Part shown: piece after piece, positions 28,201 to 39,108 of the stretch
Layout: each line of letters begins with the position of its first letter
Position numbering within the stretch: the stretch's first letter is position 1
NCBI GenBank assembly: GCA_004026145.2
Contig: CP034975.1
Span: 8,276,686 to 8,340,685, forward strand
Length of the DNA stretch: 64,000 nt
Direction: 5' to 3'
Origin: Takifugu bimaculatus
Lineage: Eukaryota > Chordata > Actinopteri > Tetraodontiformes > Tetraodontidae
Position numbers and translations under genes: made by a program
Notes under the pieces: generated by a model
What the model saw: the letters and a program-made list of their open reading frames with translations, nothing else
What the model was told of the DNA's origin: nothing
The model's database searches: none

Positions 28201-31200
28201 ACGAAGAAAGACGGACTGATGAGACCAGTTTCAGCTCATTTAACAGTTAATTGTCCATTTTAAACGCTGCAGGTGTGCAACAACAACAAGAACTGCCACT
28301 GTGAGGCCCACTGGGCCCCCCCGTTCTGCGACAAAGCGGGTTTTGGGGGGAGCGTCGAAAGCGGACCAATTAGATTAACAGGTAAGTTGGGCATTTCGCT
28401 CCAGGATGCCCAGTCCAGCATCTAGTCTGTGAGAATTTCAAACATTCCAAGAGTTACAAACTTTTTTATGGCTTCCAATGAACCTTCCCGGCCAACTTAT
28501 CCTCCACGGAAAAACTCATTAACTGACTTTGCTGTCCCTGTTCCCATGTGTGCTCGTGAGCAGACAGCAGGAACCTGACCGTGGGCATCCTGGTGGCCCT
28601 CCTCACTGTCCTGGGAGCCGGCTTGATTATCTGCGTCAAGAGGAAAACGCTCCAGGGGCTGCTCTTCACCAGCAAAAAGAACCCGATGGAGAAGCTCAGG
28701 TGCGTTTTTCGATGACATCATCCACTCATATCCTTTAAAGATGATTGAGATTGACATTTTTTTTTCCAAATTCCAGATCTATCAGTGCTGATGCGAACAG
28801 AGCGGCGGCCACGCCAAGCCAGCCTCCAGCCGTGAGCACGGCGTCTCCGTCTCGACCGGCCCCGCCCCCACCTCACAGCTCCAAAGTCTTCAAGGTCGAA
28901 CCCATGTAGAAGCACATCTTATGGGGGGGTTTTGACACATCGTCTGGACACGATCCGCACGGCATTGCGCTAAGCTAACGCTAATCGAGATTGGCATGTT
29001 GTTTTCACCGCACCTCATTCTGATCCAATTAGGCCGTGGCGGCAGGAGGGTGGGAGCAGCATAATCTTTATTTTTAACAGCTGCCTCTTACACAAAGAAT
29101 GCTAATGTGGGTGGTGGTTGGAGGAGAGGTGGGGGGTTAACGTTGAGTATGCTGGTGCACATAATTGAAAGACAGTGCAGCTGTAATGAATTGTATGTCT
29201 ACATCTCTTTGCGACTTAACGGCTTTATTGCTGCCAAGGCGTGCTTTTTTTTTTAATGGGGGGAGACCTGCGATCGATTGAGTTAGGGCCCGCTGCAACG
29301 AGAGGGGCCGTGGCAGGATTGACATTTGCGGTGCGCCTCGCCGTGCGGGTGAGGCGAGCGGAGGTGGAGGAGGTCTCTCGCTGAGATTGATGTGCTCTGT
29401 GAGTAGCATGTGGTTTTCGTTACAGCTCCCCAGTAAGAGGAGAAAGGATGTAAGGCTGTTTGATGTGGGTGCAGATTAGGTCACTTCCCACCTGGAGCTG
29501 CGTTGAATCGCTGCGTGTGTTTTTGAGTGCTGTCACAATACAGCATTCTTTGATTTTTAACACAACACTTTTCTTTTTTTAATCTAGATACCTCAATGAA
29601 TCTGCCGACAGATATTTAACTTTTGGTCTGTATTTAATTAATTTCAAACGAGATGAGTCTTTTTTTTTCATTAAAGAGTCCATTTTTTCTGTTTTGCTGC
29701 CCAGTTTCATAAATTTTGATGAAAGCAAACCTAGCTTTTGCCTTCTTCGGTGACAAGAGAGGTAAAGCTCCAGATAATGATCACATCACCTCTGTCCTCA
29801 GTTGGGGTGGGGGGGTTTAGCCGTGGTTTCCTTCACTTCGGTGGCTGCCAACAGCTCTGTTTGGTCCTTCATTTTGAAAGGTTACCTGAGAAGGAGTTGG
29901 AGAATAGTAAGCAGAAGGAGCGTTTGATTTATTCACCTCTGTCAGCAGGACCAGATGGCCCCCTCTCTGATTCTTCTTCTTTTGAACTTTCTGCAGGCTT
30001 CTCCTCACCATCGGCTGGAGCCGGTATTCCCATCCGCTTCCCTACCCTTCTCACAGCCTGCGTCCACTGCCCCAGTGCCCTCCTGTTCACCTCAGCCACC
30101 CCGTCCCCGTGTCTCTGACGTTGTCCCTGTCTCCTGGGCCCATGCAGCCGAGGCCCCCGGTGCCTCCACCTCACGTCCACGTTGGAGGCAGAGCTCGTCA
30201 CGGCTCCTGCAGGATGGTGATGGTGAGATAATTCTTATTTTTATGCCGATTAAACCTCTGCACCTTCTCCTCTGGGACTCCCGCAGCCTTTCATCCCAAT
30301 AAATGATGACCTGACCTCCTAAGATGGGTCTGATGTGACCTTGTTCTTGGCTCCTGTGGGTTTTAGGGTACAACACAAAATATACATGATGACAGCTACA
30401 AAACATGAATAAAGACGCTAAAAAGCCCTCTTCATCCAGACTTTAAATCCACAACGAAGTGCCACATAAATAATAAAAATGGATCCAGACTGGCAGAGAG
30501 ACGGAGGGAAAAGATGAAACAGCAACTGGAGGCAGGAAGTACGTCCAAATATCACAGGGTGGTAAATCTGGTGCTGCTGAGATTCTGATGGCTTTGTTGA
30601 TGGGATAAGAATGCCAGAGGTTTGCAGCGTTAATTCTCCTTCTCCCAGCAATTCCCTAAATCTGGTATCTGACTTTAATCTGGTTTAAATCTCTGTAGGC
30701 AGAAACATGGCGATACAGACACTCGTGATGTGTCTCGAAATCATCTAAATTACAGACGCAGACATCGCTGGCGTTAGCCGGGTCCACTGCAGCTTTGTTG
30801 CCTCGAGGACGAGAAATTAAGAGATGAATCACTGGATAATTGATTATTCACCGGCCTGATGGAAGCTGCTCATACAGAATGAAGAGGAAAGGCGATTTAT
30901 TAGGCTCACTAGTGATTAACAGACTAGTCTCTTTTAGGCTACAGCACAAATGGCGCTACCGGGGAGCTAGAGGCACGCTGGGCTAATTAGAGGTGTGCTC
31001 AACATATAATGGGCTTTTATTCTCGTACGGAATAATGGAGGGGGTCACGTCGGTGCTCTGGGTTTTAGGCACATGAAGGAATTATCAAATAAGGGAAAAA
31101 AATTCCCTTTTACCTCTGCTGGTGCCATTAATGACTGCGGTAACAACTGCCACGGTATAAACATTGAAGATTGTAAACAGTGAATAAAACACAACAGCTA

Positions 31201-32397
31201 AAATATAATCTGATGTGTTTATTAAAGGAAAGCCCGCGGGTACGTAAAGGGTGGCGTGTAAACAGAAAATGAGCGTGACTCTAATTTAAAATGCCCATTT
31301 GGTGGGCCCTGATAGGTTCCCAAGCACCTGTGAAGCAGCTGAGGTCCAGAAGCTCTTGGCCATGTTGTGACTTCAGGAACTAGATTTCCCTTCCTTCTCA
31401 TCTTTTGCTACGCATCGTCAAAGTGTGGAGCTCCACATGTCCGTCGGCATCACTTTATGTTTTGACTTTGTAAACTGCTCAAAAGCTGTTTGGCTGCTGT
31501 GAGACGCTGAAAAAGTCCCCCGTCCTTCCCTTCTCTTCAGAGGGTGAGTTCTGTGCTGAAGGACATGAGAGCCATGGAGTGATTTATTATTTTTAATTTT
31601 TTATTATTATACATCATGTGTTGCCAGTGCCATTGTGGCTAGTACCTTGCTAACGTTCCATTCTGCTGGGCATTTACGGGACAATTACATGACAATATCC
31701 AATAAGAAAGTGGCACTTCACACAAAACGTGGAATAAAACATAGGAATTATGTTTTAAATAGGAAACCCTGGCTGTATGGGTGAGTGAGCTCTGAGTTCC
31801 CTCCTGATGTTTGTGGGAGGCTTTACCCCAGAGGGGAAGACGAGAATAGAGACCAGATGAGGGCGAGGTAACAGTCCTCCATCATGATTTCAGTCTCCAG
31901 ATTAAAACCACATGACAGTTCCTCTCACAGAGGCGAGCAGCTCGGGCCAGGGCCGCCCCCGGCCCTGAGCGGGGGACCGGGCCTGCACGCTGGGGCCGCA
32001 GTTGTCAGACTGTGACTGCCCCCTAGTGGTGATGGGCTCTAATTGTTTGGACGTGTTTGTGTCTCCCAGGAGATGGAAAAGCCCAGCCCGCCTCAGAAAC
32101 CCCTCCCTGCTGATCCGAGGAGCACCCGTGTGGTTCGAAGCCCCTCGGTGGTGCAGGGTCACATTCTAGTCCAGGGTCCCTCTGTTGTCTGTGGCCCCCC
32201 AACAGCCCCCCGGGTACCCACACCTGTCCGGCCGGCCCTGCACCCTAAGAGGTCAGTTTTACTATTCGCCAGATTTATGCAGACACAACACTATTAATGA
32301 CCGTTCCCGCTCTCGTCCCTCTTCTAGACCCAGTCCCAAACACCCGCCAACTCTACCAAAGCCTTGCTTCGTTGCCAACGTCAAATTCAACAGCTGA
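4435..32397 (+). CDS. adam12: ADAM12 (meltrin alpha) metalloprotease-disintegrin, 5'-partial in window
   Basis: Type I membrane metalloprotease of the reprolysin family; known roles are ectodomain shedding and cell-cell fusion in muscle and bone lineages. Exons read: 4435-4513, 9369-9445, 11127-11313, 14059-14124, 14628-14699, 15059-15228, 15866-15950, 17175-17323, 23392-23569, 25446-25535, 25620-25815, 25909-26017, 26848-27046, 27126-27203, 28273-28381, 28564-28699, 28777-28831, 30148-30222, 32070-32251, 32328-32397. All junctions are GT-AG and keep phase. The order is prodomain, RHKR furin site, protease with HELGHNFGMNHD, disintegrin, cysteine-rich, EGF-like, transmembrane helix and proline-rich tail. 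About 786 residues are present; the signal peptide and first exons are off the left edge. Residue-level similarity to human ADAM12 is high throughout, better than to ADAM19. The tail exon choice (17/18) is uncertain. Confidence 0.95.
7374..7510. repeat. Small fold-back (inverted) repeat, element 1
   Basis: The segment near 7392-7424 (containing CCAGCCAGGTTTTCTGTC) matches, as an inverted copy, the segment near 7451-7483 (containing GACGGAAAACCTGGCTGG). The spacer is about 25 bases, so the whole can fold into a hairpin. It directly abuts the larger fold-back element that follows. It looks like a non-autonomous repeat with no coding capacity. Confidence 0.7.
7514..7859. repeat. Large imperfect fold-back element bounded by GCTCTAGAGC
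   Basis: The palindrome GCTCTAGAGC stands at both ends (7514-7523 and 7850-7859). The left arm (about 7514-7635) and right arm (about 7726-7859) are inverted copies with scattered mismatches. For example, CTGTCCTACAGGTAAA on the left pairs with TTTACCTGTAGGACAG on the right. The middle, 7636-7725, is unpaired. No open frame is needed to explain it. It resembles a fold-back MITE; the family is not identified. Confidence 0.8.
9446..14058. other. ADAM12 introns flanking exon 11127-11313
   Basis: Two introns, 9446-11126 and 11314-14058. The second contains a TG microsatellite at 13189-13217. I see no other exon, RNA gene or transposon here. The short open frames are not conserved-looking. Confidence 0.7.
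13189..13217. repeat. (TG)n microsatellite
   Basis: An uninterrupted TG dinucleotide tract of 29 bases within an ADAM12 intron. Confidence 0.97.
14059..17323 (+). CDS. adam12: ADAM12 metalloprotease-domain exons (5 exons)
   Basis: Exons 14059-14124, 14628-14699, 15059-15228, 15866-15950 and 17175-17323. The block begins HKRHVQ, so the furin-type RHKR is made across the 11313/14059 junction. It continues with KYVELIIVADNRE, the start of the catalytic domain. The exon at 17175 holds the zinc-binding HELGHNFGMNHD with three His and the catalytic Glu intact, followed by GGCIM, consistent with the Met-turn. Nothing suggests loss of catalysis. Confidence 0.95.
20771..20790. repeat. (GAGAA)4 short tandem repeat
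   Basis: Four perfect copies of GAGAA followed by a partial unit, in an ADAM12 intron. Confidence 0.9.
20854..20907. repeat. Alternating purine-pyrimidine tract with 16-base direct repeat
   Basis: Almost perfectly alternating purine and pyrimidine bases. The 16-mer GCACATGTACACGTGT occurs exactly twice, at 20865-20880 and 20887-20902. Such sequence favours Z-DNA and local cruciforms. It is probably a degenerated TG/CA-type simple repeat. Confidence 0.75.
23392..25815 (+). CDS. adam12: ADAM12 disintegrin-domain exons (3 exons)
   Basis: Exons 23392-23569, 25446-25535 and 25620-25815 encode the end of the catalytic domain and the disintegrin domain. Visible landmarks are GGQKCGN, EEGEECDCGE, CMNPCCNATTCTL and SNSCDLPEFCTG. 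The cysteine spacing is that of ADAM disintegrin domains. The integrin loop has no RGD, as is usual for non-ADAM15 family members. The last exon runs into the cysteine-rich region with DGYCYNGICQTHEQQC. Confidence 0.95.
23570..25445. other. ADAM12 intron
   Basis: Intron between the two disintegrin exons ending 23569 and starting 25446. I see nothing recognisable in it on either strand. Confidence 0.7.
25909..28381 (+). CDS. adam12: ADAM12 cysteine-rich and EGF-like exons (4 exons)
   Basis: Exons 25909-26017, 26848-27046, 27126-27203 and 28273-28381. The cysteine-rich part reads AGDPYGNCGKDSKGSF and VIGTNAVSIETNIPL, almost identical to mammalian ADAM12. This domain contains the putative fusion-peptide-like stretch of meltrins. 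The EGF-like module runs from HECSAKC to HWAPPFCDKAGFGGS. Phases across all four junctions agree. Confidence 0.94.
28564..32397 (+). CDS. adam12: ADAM12 transmembrane and proline-rich tail exons, alternative ends
   Basis: Exon 28564-28699 gives the transmembrane helix (LTVGILVALLTVLGAGLIIC) followed by basic KRK. Three ways onward are open. (1) Exon 28777 read through to a TAG ending at 28909, giving a short tail ending VEPM. (2) Exon 28777-28831, with a GTGAGC donor, to 30148-30222, then 32070-32251 and 32328-32397, all in phase. (3) Exon 28699 direct to a stronger acceptor at 29997, in phase and open to 30222. The exon at 32070 carries PSPPQKPLPADP, nearly the same as the human SH3-binding tail motif; the protein then ends NVKFNS at 32397. 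Confidence 0.75.
30223..32069. other. ADAM12 intron before the penultimate tail exon
   Basis: Intron following the GTGAGA donor after 30222. AT-rich segments around 30780-31050 contain several ATTAG/TAATTA-type cores and might be conserved non-coding DNA. An AATAAA at 30298-30303 could serve a truncated transcript. No further exon was recognised. Confidence 0.6.
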
Positions 32398-33717
32398 GAC
32401 CCAGGAGGAACTTGCGATAAGACACTAAGAATTTTGCACTATGAAAACTCTGGAAACCTTAAAAACACGGCGGCTCCTCCGGGTTTCCTGTCTGGAGACG
32501 GTGTCCGTCCGGTGCTCTGTCTCTGAATGGTGCTACCAGTCTGAGCTCAGGTACATTGTGAAGTATTTATATTCTGTATTTATTGCCACTCGTTGCACTG
32601 TGCCAACACTTTTACTGCACAGCAGCAACTTTGAGGTTTCCTGTCTTTTTAAAATTTGTCGTTTGCGTCCATTACATGAATTGTCCTTCGTGAGGGATGT
32701 AAAACTCTTTTTTTTTAGGAAAAAAAAAAATACAAGGAACAATCTGTGAAATTATTGATTTGAGAAAGGCTTTTTGTGAAATGTGTTCAAATGAAGGGAG
32801 CTTTTTTTTTGCTCAGCAAGAGGGGATGGAGGAAAAAATACTGCAGTGAAGGATGAGTGGGAGCTGCAACAGGCGTGCACTCAGAGAAATGAATAGTTGT
32901 CCTTGGAGAAGAAGTTCTGGTCTGTTTCTTCCATGTTTATAACTCAGAAATGTAACGAGCTGAATTATAAAATGCCACTGACATTTCTGTTTTGATTAAC
33001 AAGCTCCGGGGATTGTGGGTAGCAACATATGAAGCCAACACAAAGAGACTGAACTGCTAAAGGTCACATGTGTTTCCCTCCGTCTCTGTCTACACACAAG
33101 GAGCACGTTTTATTTTTTGGATGGATTCACTTGACAAGGACACCTCAGCCACAAAGTGTCAGGGGGTGAACAGTAAACAATGAGCCATGAAGAACCGAAG
33201 CATCTTATTTTTCGTTCCGTTTCGGTTGCTTTTCTATGCTTTTCCAATTTTGGATACTGGGATGACTTTTTAAAACTGATCTACACGTCAGACAAAAGGA
33301 AGGAAAAAAGAAAAAGTACGTACTGGGATTGAAATAACTGAACTGTTTTCATTTAGCAACATGCTGTATATACCCTCGCTGTGAGCAGCGTCTCCTTTAC
33401 CCACTGCTCCCCTGTTAGCTGGTTTTAGATTTTTGTTACTTTTGATACGGTTACCTTTAATACTGCACTTGTTTTGCGTCCGCCGCTTTGTTTCTGTCGC
33501 CTTTCTGCAGCACGCCGTCTTGGAGTCGCCCGACTGTACAAACGCCATGTTGCAGGTGAAACCGTCTGTGTGATGAATGCTTCTTTGTTTTTAGTGATTC
33601 TTTGATACACCACATGTAAAGAAAACACTTTATGTGTCTGGTCCTGGTATTCTCAGCAGTATTATTAAAGCAGGTTTTCAAGCACTGTGCAAGTTCTTCT
33701 TTGATGCAGTAAAATGG

Positions 33718-33723
33718 AATAAA
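33718..33723 (+). terminator. Candidate ADAM12 polyadenylation signal
   Basis: AATAAA about 1.3 kb after the ADAM12 stop codon, in the only long gene-free stretch before DHX32. It fits the end of an ADAM12 3' UTR; cDNA would be needed to confirm use. Confidence 0.5.
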
Positions 33724-34551
33724 TGAGCACGTTTCAAAACGTTTTTCAGCAGCTTATAAAGAGGGAAGCCTTGGTGAAGTCACTGCTGAGAGCTATTGAC
33801 AGGAGCAAAGGTGGAACAGTGTGTTTGACCTGGACTGATCAATACACACATTTATGGACAGTCATACATGTGTCATATGAGAGAGAGTGGAGGCAATATT
33901 TAAAATTGTATTGACATTTGACCTTTGGATCACAGCTTTAATCCTTAGTTCTTATCTATGTATTGCAAAATTGTACAATTCATTTAATAACAACATTTGA
34001 CTCTTGAGTCTCGACGAAGAAAAAGCAATCTCGAATTCAGATTATGGTCACAACACAAAAGTTTCAATTTACGTGTGTACAATTCATGTTAACCAAAAAT
34101 ACAAGAATGTTTAGGTGACTTTCATTTTGGGCTTATTTTTAAGCCGTCTTAAATCAACGAATACATTTCTCTGTTATTGATTTAATATTGATCTACTGAT
34201 CTGTACGTTTGTGAATATTAGGGATGTGAGGTAAACCTTGTTTTCCACGTGACTGTGGGGTCTGATCCCCCACACCCCCTCAGTTTAGCCCTCGGCTCTG
34301 TCGGACGCGCATTAGAACACGTCGGCGACAATTACGCGCCGGTGCGCACCGCGCGTCAAGCAGCCTCCCTCATTTGGAACGACGCTAAAGTTTAGCCAGT
34401 TTTATTGCTTCTGATCGTGTTTGTTAGGTAATTGGCTTTTATTTAACAGGCTTTTTTGGGGGGGAAACTAGTAATAATAATAATCACACATCTAACCGAA
34501 TGGACCGATCGCGGGGTTGCTAGGAAACTCCTACTTTACGCATGATCCAAC
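33724..34551. other. ADAM12-DHX32 intergenic region (no FANK1 found)
   Basis: Gap of about 0.8 kb between the ADAM12 3' end and the DHX32 start codon. In human this interval holds FANK1, divergent from DHX32; no ankyrin-repeat or fibronectin-type coding segment is seen here. The right part is GC-rich with CpGs around 34300-34360, a CACGTG E-box at 34246-34251 and an RFX-like half site at 34516-34528. These suit a promoter region. Confidence 0.65.
34516..34528 (+). promoter_or_regulatory. RFX/X-box-like site near DHX32 start
   Basis: GTTGCTAGGAAAC, about 24 bases before the DHX32 ATG. GTTGCTAGG matches the known RFX half-site; the second half GAAAC is weaker and the spacing one base short of the classical X-box. 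It may lie in the 5' UTR. Function is inferred only from the motif. Confidence 0.35.
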
Positions 34552-37500
34552 ATGTCCGAGGAAAGTATCCCACAGAAGAGTGAGAGTGAGGACTGTCCCA
34601 CAGAAGACTCCTTCGGCTTCGGTGACGATCTGGAGTTAAATCAGTTCGACGGTCTGCCTTTTTCCTCCCGTTACTACAAACTACTGAAGGAGAGGAAGAG
34701 CCTGTCCGTGTGGCGGGTCAGGTGCGAGTTTGAAGATGCTCTGGCGAACAACCAAATGGTGATTGTGTCGGGAGCGGCAAAGACTGGCAGGAGCACGCAG
34801 GTAGGGGCCACACGGCTTCATGCATCTTCTTTCCTCTGCGGGGCGGAGGGTGAAGCAATCAGGCCTGATGAAATATTGATGGAAAAAAACGCTTTTTACT
34901 CTCGTCGTTTGAGCCTCAAAATACTCCAGCATCCAATCTGCGTGCCAGAGCGAGCGTGTGAGTGTGTGGGCTGATTTGAATCTAAAATTACACCGCTCTC
35001 CATTCTTTGACATGCACTCGAACGCGAAGCGGCACCGCTGTGACAAGCTGCATAAACAGGCTGCCCAGCTCAGCAGATGCTGTTCAGGCTGTCCAAACTG
35101 CTGCCTGAAGCCTCACAAAGGCTCCGGTGGGGGTTGTTAGGGAGAGCCCCTGCTGCTAAGCCCTGATCCGCTGGAGCCGCCTGGTGCTGCCAAAGCAATT
35201 TTCCATTATGAGAGATAACACCATAGGATATCTCCTGTCACCGCTACTGTGCGCTGTCACAGACGCCGTTGTTTGGATTCCAAGGCAGCATGTGTCACTG
35301 AAAACTGCAGGGAAAATATTGCATCGTATACATTCCTGTTTCCTTAATTCTAACCTGTGGCTATTTTTCTGAGCCTGCTTTCAGATCCCCCAGTGGTGTG
35401 CCGAGTTCTGCCTGTCGGCCCAGTACCAGCACGGCATGGTCGTGTGCACGCAGACCAGCGGGCAGCAGGCTGTAGGTCTGGCCTTGCGCGTGGCCGATGA
35501 AATGGACGTCAACATCGGCCACGAAGTGGGCTACACCATCCCATTGGAGACCTGTTGCTCCTCCGACACCATTCTCAGGTTTGTTGATGAGTCGATGAGC
35601 TGCCTGCTAGCCCATGTTGATGTGCAGGGATGAGCCCCGGGCCACTTACCTCCAGAACTGGGGTCCACTGGGCTGTGATTATAGCAATTTACTGTCTCTA
35701 AAAAAGAAAAAGCCCATACACAATGTTACCAGAGTCAAACTGAGGGCTGGGCTCAACTTTAGGTTAGACCTTGTTTCAAAATGTCACCCTTGTCTCTTAC
35801 ATTTCAGGTAAATAAGCCAAGAAGCCCTTCATCTTCTCTGTGCCAACATCCTTCCAGTTTCTGTTTGATAAAAACTCAAATTATTCCTGGATATGTTCTG
35901 CCACCTCTGTGTGATCTCTCTGATCTGCTACCCTCTGCACTTTTGTCAAGATTTTCACTCTAAAAATAAAATAACCGCGCTATAATCTTGTTTCTTTCGC
36001 TTGAAAGAAGTTTTCTCAAATGTCTTTCAAGGTCTTTAACACTTAAATGACCCTGAAGTTTCCCATTCCTGTTAATCTAGTTCCTGTTGAACTGTCACTC
36101 AGGTACTGCACTGACAACATGCTCCTCAGAGAGATGATGTCCGACCCTTTCCTGGAGAGCTACGGCGTCATCGTCATCGATCAGGCTCACGAAAGGACGG
36201 TTGGCACCGACGTGCTGTTGGGTCTTCTCAAAGACGTCCTTGTGCAGAGGCCAGATCTCAGAGTGGTGGTTCTCACCGTCTCACCCATGGAAGACAAGCT
36301 CCTGAGCCACTTTGGGGACATGCCTTCAATCCGCCTGGAGGTTTCCTTTGCTGCTGATGTTGTCCACAGTACAGGCGGGAGCAAAGATTACTTCTACTCG
36401 GCACTGAGACTGGTGCTGGAGATCCATCGCACCAAGGAGGATGGAGATGTTATTGTGTTTTTTGCCTCATCCGAGGTATAAGATGTTTTTAATTGGTTTG
36501 ATTGAAGTATCACACGTTTTACTAATGTCACGTACATGGTGTCTTCTTCAGGAGGTTGATTGTGCCTATAGGATCCTCAAGAAAGAAGGTTCCAGGCAGG
36601 GGGGTGAGCTGGGCCGAGTGGTGCCTGTGATCCTTTGTCCTCCTGAAGGAGGCTCACCATCTGTCCTGACCGAGGAACCAAATTCCAAGAGATCCAGGAA
36701 GATTTTCCTGGCAACACCGAGGGAAGAGGACATGTGGTGGCCTGCAGAGTCTGTCAGCTTTGTGGTTGACACAGGGGTCCAGAAAAAGATGGTAAATCAT
36801 GGCCAACTACCCCAACGCACTCTCTGAAATCAGGAATTTGCTGATATTGTCATGCTCTTGGGCCTAAAAGGTGTATAATCCAAGAATAAGGGCGAGCTCG
36901 GAAGTGCTCGGTCCAATCAGTCGATGTCAGGTCCAACTTCGGAGACAGTTGTCTGGAGCAGCGGGTATGTCCACGAAATCACTCTAAAGGTTTAGTTTGT
37001 TTCTGATTGGGAAAAATGTTGGATTAACTGAATTTATGTTGTAGGGAAGTGTTTCTGCCTGTACCCAGAAGACGGTCAACTTCCCTCAGAGAACTGTCCA
37101 CAGATCCTGGAGGCCAACATTACACCCACTGTCCTGTTCCTGAAGAGGATGGAGATAGCTGGCCTCAGGCAGTGCGATTTCATGGACAGACCAGGTCTGT
37201 GAGTGGAAATAGCCATGTTCACTGTTCCCACAAAAGAAGGCGGATGGTTGGGGGTGGTGGGGGGAGGGGGGGGGGGGTCTTCGTGGAGAGGAAGCCAGAA
37301 TGAATTTCGCCTGTGTAGCTGTTTGGGTCCAGTCAGCCATGATTTAGCTGAAATGACAGGACTTCGCTGCTATTGTCTGAGCTCTGACTCGCCCGCCACG
37401 AACAGAACGGGTCAAAAGAGGCCAGCTCATTAACAATTAACATGTCTGGTCAGGACAGCTCCGGAAAAGTACAATGAAAATGGAGCTGCAATCTCCAAAA

Positions 37501-38877
37501 ATCTCAGCAAACCTGGGAGATGGTATTTAAGAAACATTTATCTCTTTCTCCCTGTAGGTCCTGAGGGTCTCATGCAAGCATTGGAAGAGCTAGATTACCT
37601 CGCAGCGTTGGATGATGATGGTAACCTGTCTGAGATTGGAATCATAATGTCTGAAATCCCCCTGGACCCGCAGTTGGCCAAAGCGTTGCTGGCATCCTGC
37701 GAGTTTGACTGCGTGAGCGAGATGCTGACCATCGCGGCGATGCTTTCAGGGTACGAGGAAATTGGCCGGTCTTTTTGAATCTCGTCGATGACAACGTCCT
37801 CGTTTGGTTTGTGCTCCAGCGCCAAGTTGCTACGTGAACATGACGCGGGAGGCTGCCCAGCGACACAGGAAGTTCCAGCACCCTGAAGGCGATCACTTCA
37901 CCCTCATCAACATCTACAATGCTTTCAAACAAAGCCAAACAGCACAATGTAACTTGAGTCTCCAGCCTGTTTTATTTATATTTTGTAAGTTTTATCAAGG
38001 TGATTTGACATTAAACCACTGTTTACCCCAGATTCGAGTCCGGAAAAGTGGTGCGAGGACAATTTCCTAGATCACTCGTCCCTGAAGACAGCTGAGGCCG
38101 TCCGATCAGAGCTGACAGACACCCTGAACAGAATCGAGCTCCCCATTTCCGAAGCCTCGTTTGGAACCAAGACCAACACCCACAACATCAAAAGAGCCCT
38201 GTTGGCTGGGTTCTTCATGCAAGTATGTGGAGGTTCTACATCTTTGGTCCAATTAGTGTCCAACCAGTCTGGGTTGGATTTAACTATGTGATTTCCTAAG
38301 ATCGCTCGAGATGTGGACGGAGCTGGAAACTACTTCATTCTGACACACAAGCACGTCGCCCTCATTCATCCGCTCTCCAGCTACGGGGCCCAATCGCACA
38401 AGCTGGGGCTGCCAGAATGGGTGGTCTTCCACGAGTACACGCTGTCAGAGGACAACTGCATTAGAACCGTCTCTGAAATTTCCCCTCAGGTGTAAGTCGA
38501 CACAGATATGCACGCACAAATTGATTTTATTTCTTTCTTTCATCGTATTACTGTAACAAACATGTTTGGTGTCACACTAAAACTGGGCCATTTCCTCAGT
38601 TTAAATCTAATCCTCTTACAACAGCTGTCATTCCTAATGTAATGAAAACCATTAAATCTGTTTGTTTTGACTCTTTAGGTTCATTCAAATGGCCCCGCTC
38701 TACTTTTTCTACAACCTGCCCCCTAGTGAAAGTAAAGAGATGCTGCAAGACATGTTGGACCCAGTTGGGTCTACAAAATGTACAAAGGAGGAACTAAGCG
38801 CCACCACAGCCAGCACTGAGGCCAAGAGCAGCTGTGCAGAGGCGCCGCAGACTGCTGACAGATGTGCGATTCAGTGA
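34552..38877 (+). CDS. dhx32: DHX32, DEAH-box helicase-like protein with degenerate ATPase motifs
   Basis: RNA-helicase family protein related to DHX15/Prp43. Exons: 34552-34800, 35385-35578, 36103-36475, 36552-36791, 36871-36964, 37045-37194, 37558-37750, 37820-37948, 38032-38222, 38301-38491, 38679-38877; about 733 residues against about 743 in human. The N-terminus has DLELNQFDGLPFSSRYYKLL, as in human DHX32. Walker A reads GAAKTGRST (Arg in place of the invariant Lys) and motif II reads DQAH instead of DEAH, so ATP hydrolysis is doubtful. C-terminal landmarks are ALEELDYLAALDDDGNLSE, HPEGDHFTL and the OB-fold-like region ending CAIQ. The 37750/37820 junction is one base out of frame if GT-AG is used. 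An AG at 37825-37826 restores frame with loss of two residues. The start has A at -3. Confidence 0.93.
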
Positions 38878-39009
38878 AGTCATGAATTGAGCGGGAGTAC
38901 AACCAAATGTATTTGTTTTGTGAAATGGGAATCATACACTGTAAAATGCAGTTATTCATTTTGATGGTTCTAAGTCGTGCTTTCTCATGTCAAATTTTGG
39001 AAATTTAGA

Positions 39010-39054
39010 AATAAATCAGTGTGTGGATACTATGTGCTCCACTATTAAAATAAA
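39010..39054 (+). terminator. DHX32 polyadenylation signals
   Basis: Two AATAAA hexamers, at 39010-39015 and 39049-39054, 130-180 bases after the DHX32 stop. Either would end the transcript close to, or overlapping, the opposite-strand BCCIP 3' end. Confidence 0.65.
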
Positions 39055-39102
39055 GACAATCCCTACACCCACTGCACCGACAAAAGGTGGTCTGAATCGG
39101 TC

Positions 39103-39108
39103 TTTATT
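39103..39108 (-). terminator. Candidate BCCIP polyadenylation signal
   Basis: TTTATT on the plus strand is AATAAA on the minus strand, about 340 bases beyond the BCCIP stop. It faces the DHX32 signals, so the two 3' UTRs end within tens of bases of each other. Confidence 0.5.

Noticed and set aside
29738..30118. 126-codon open frame on the plus strand
   Set aside because: It overlaps the ADAM12 tail exon in another frame; the frame joining the PPQKPLPADP exon is preferred.
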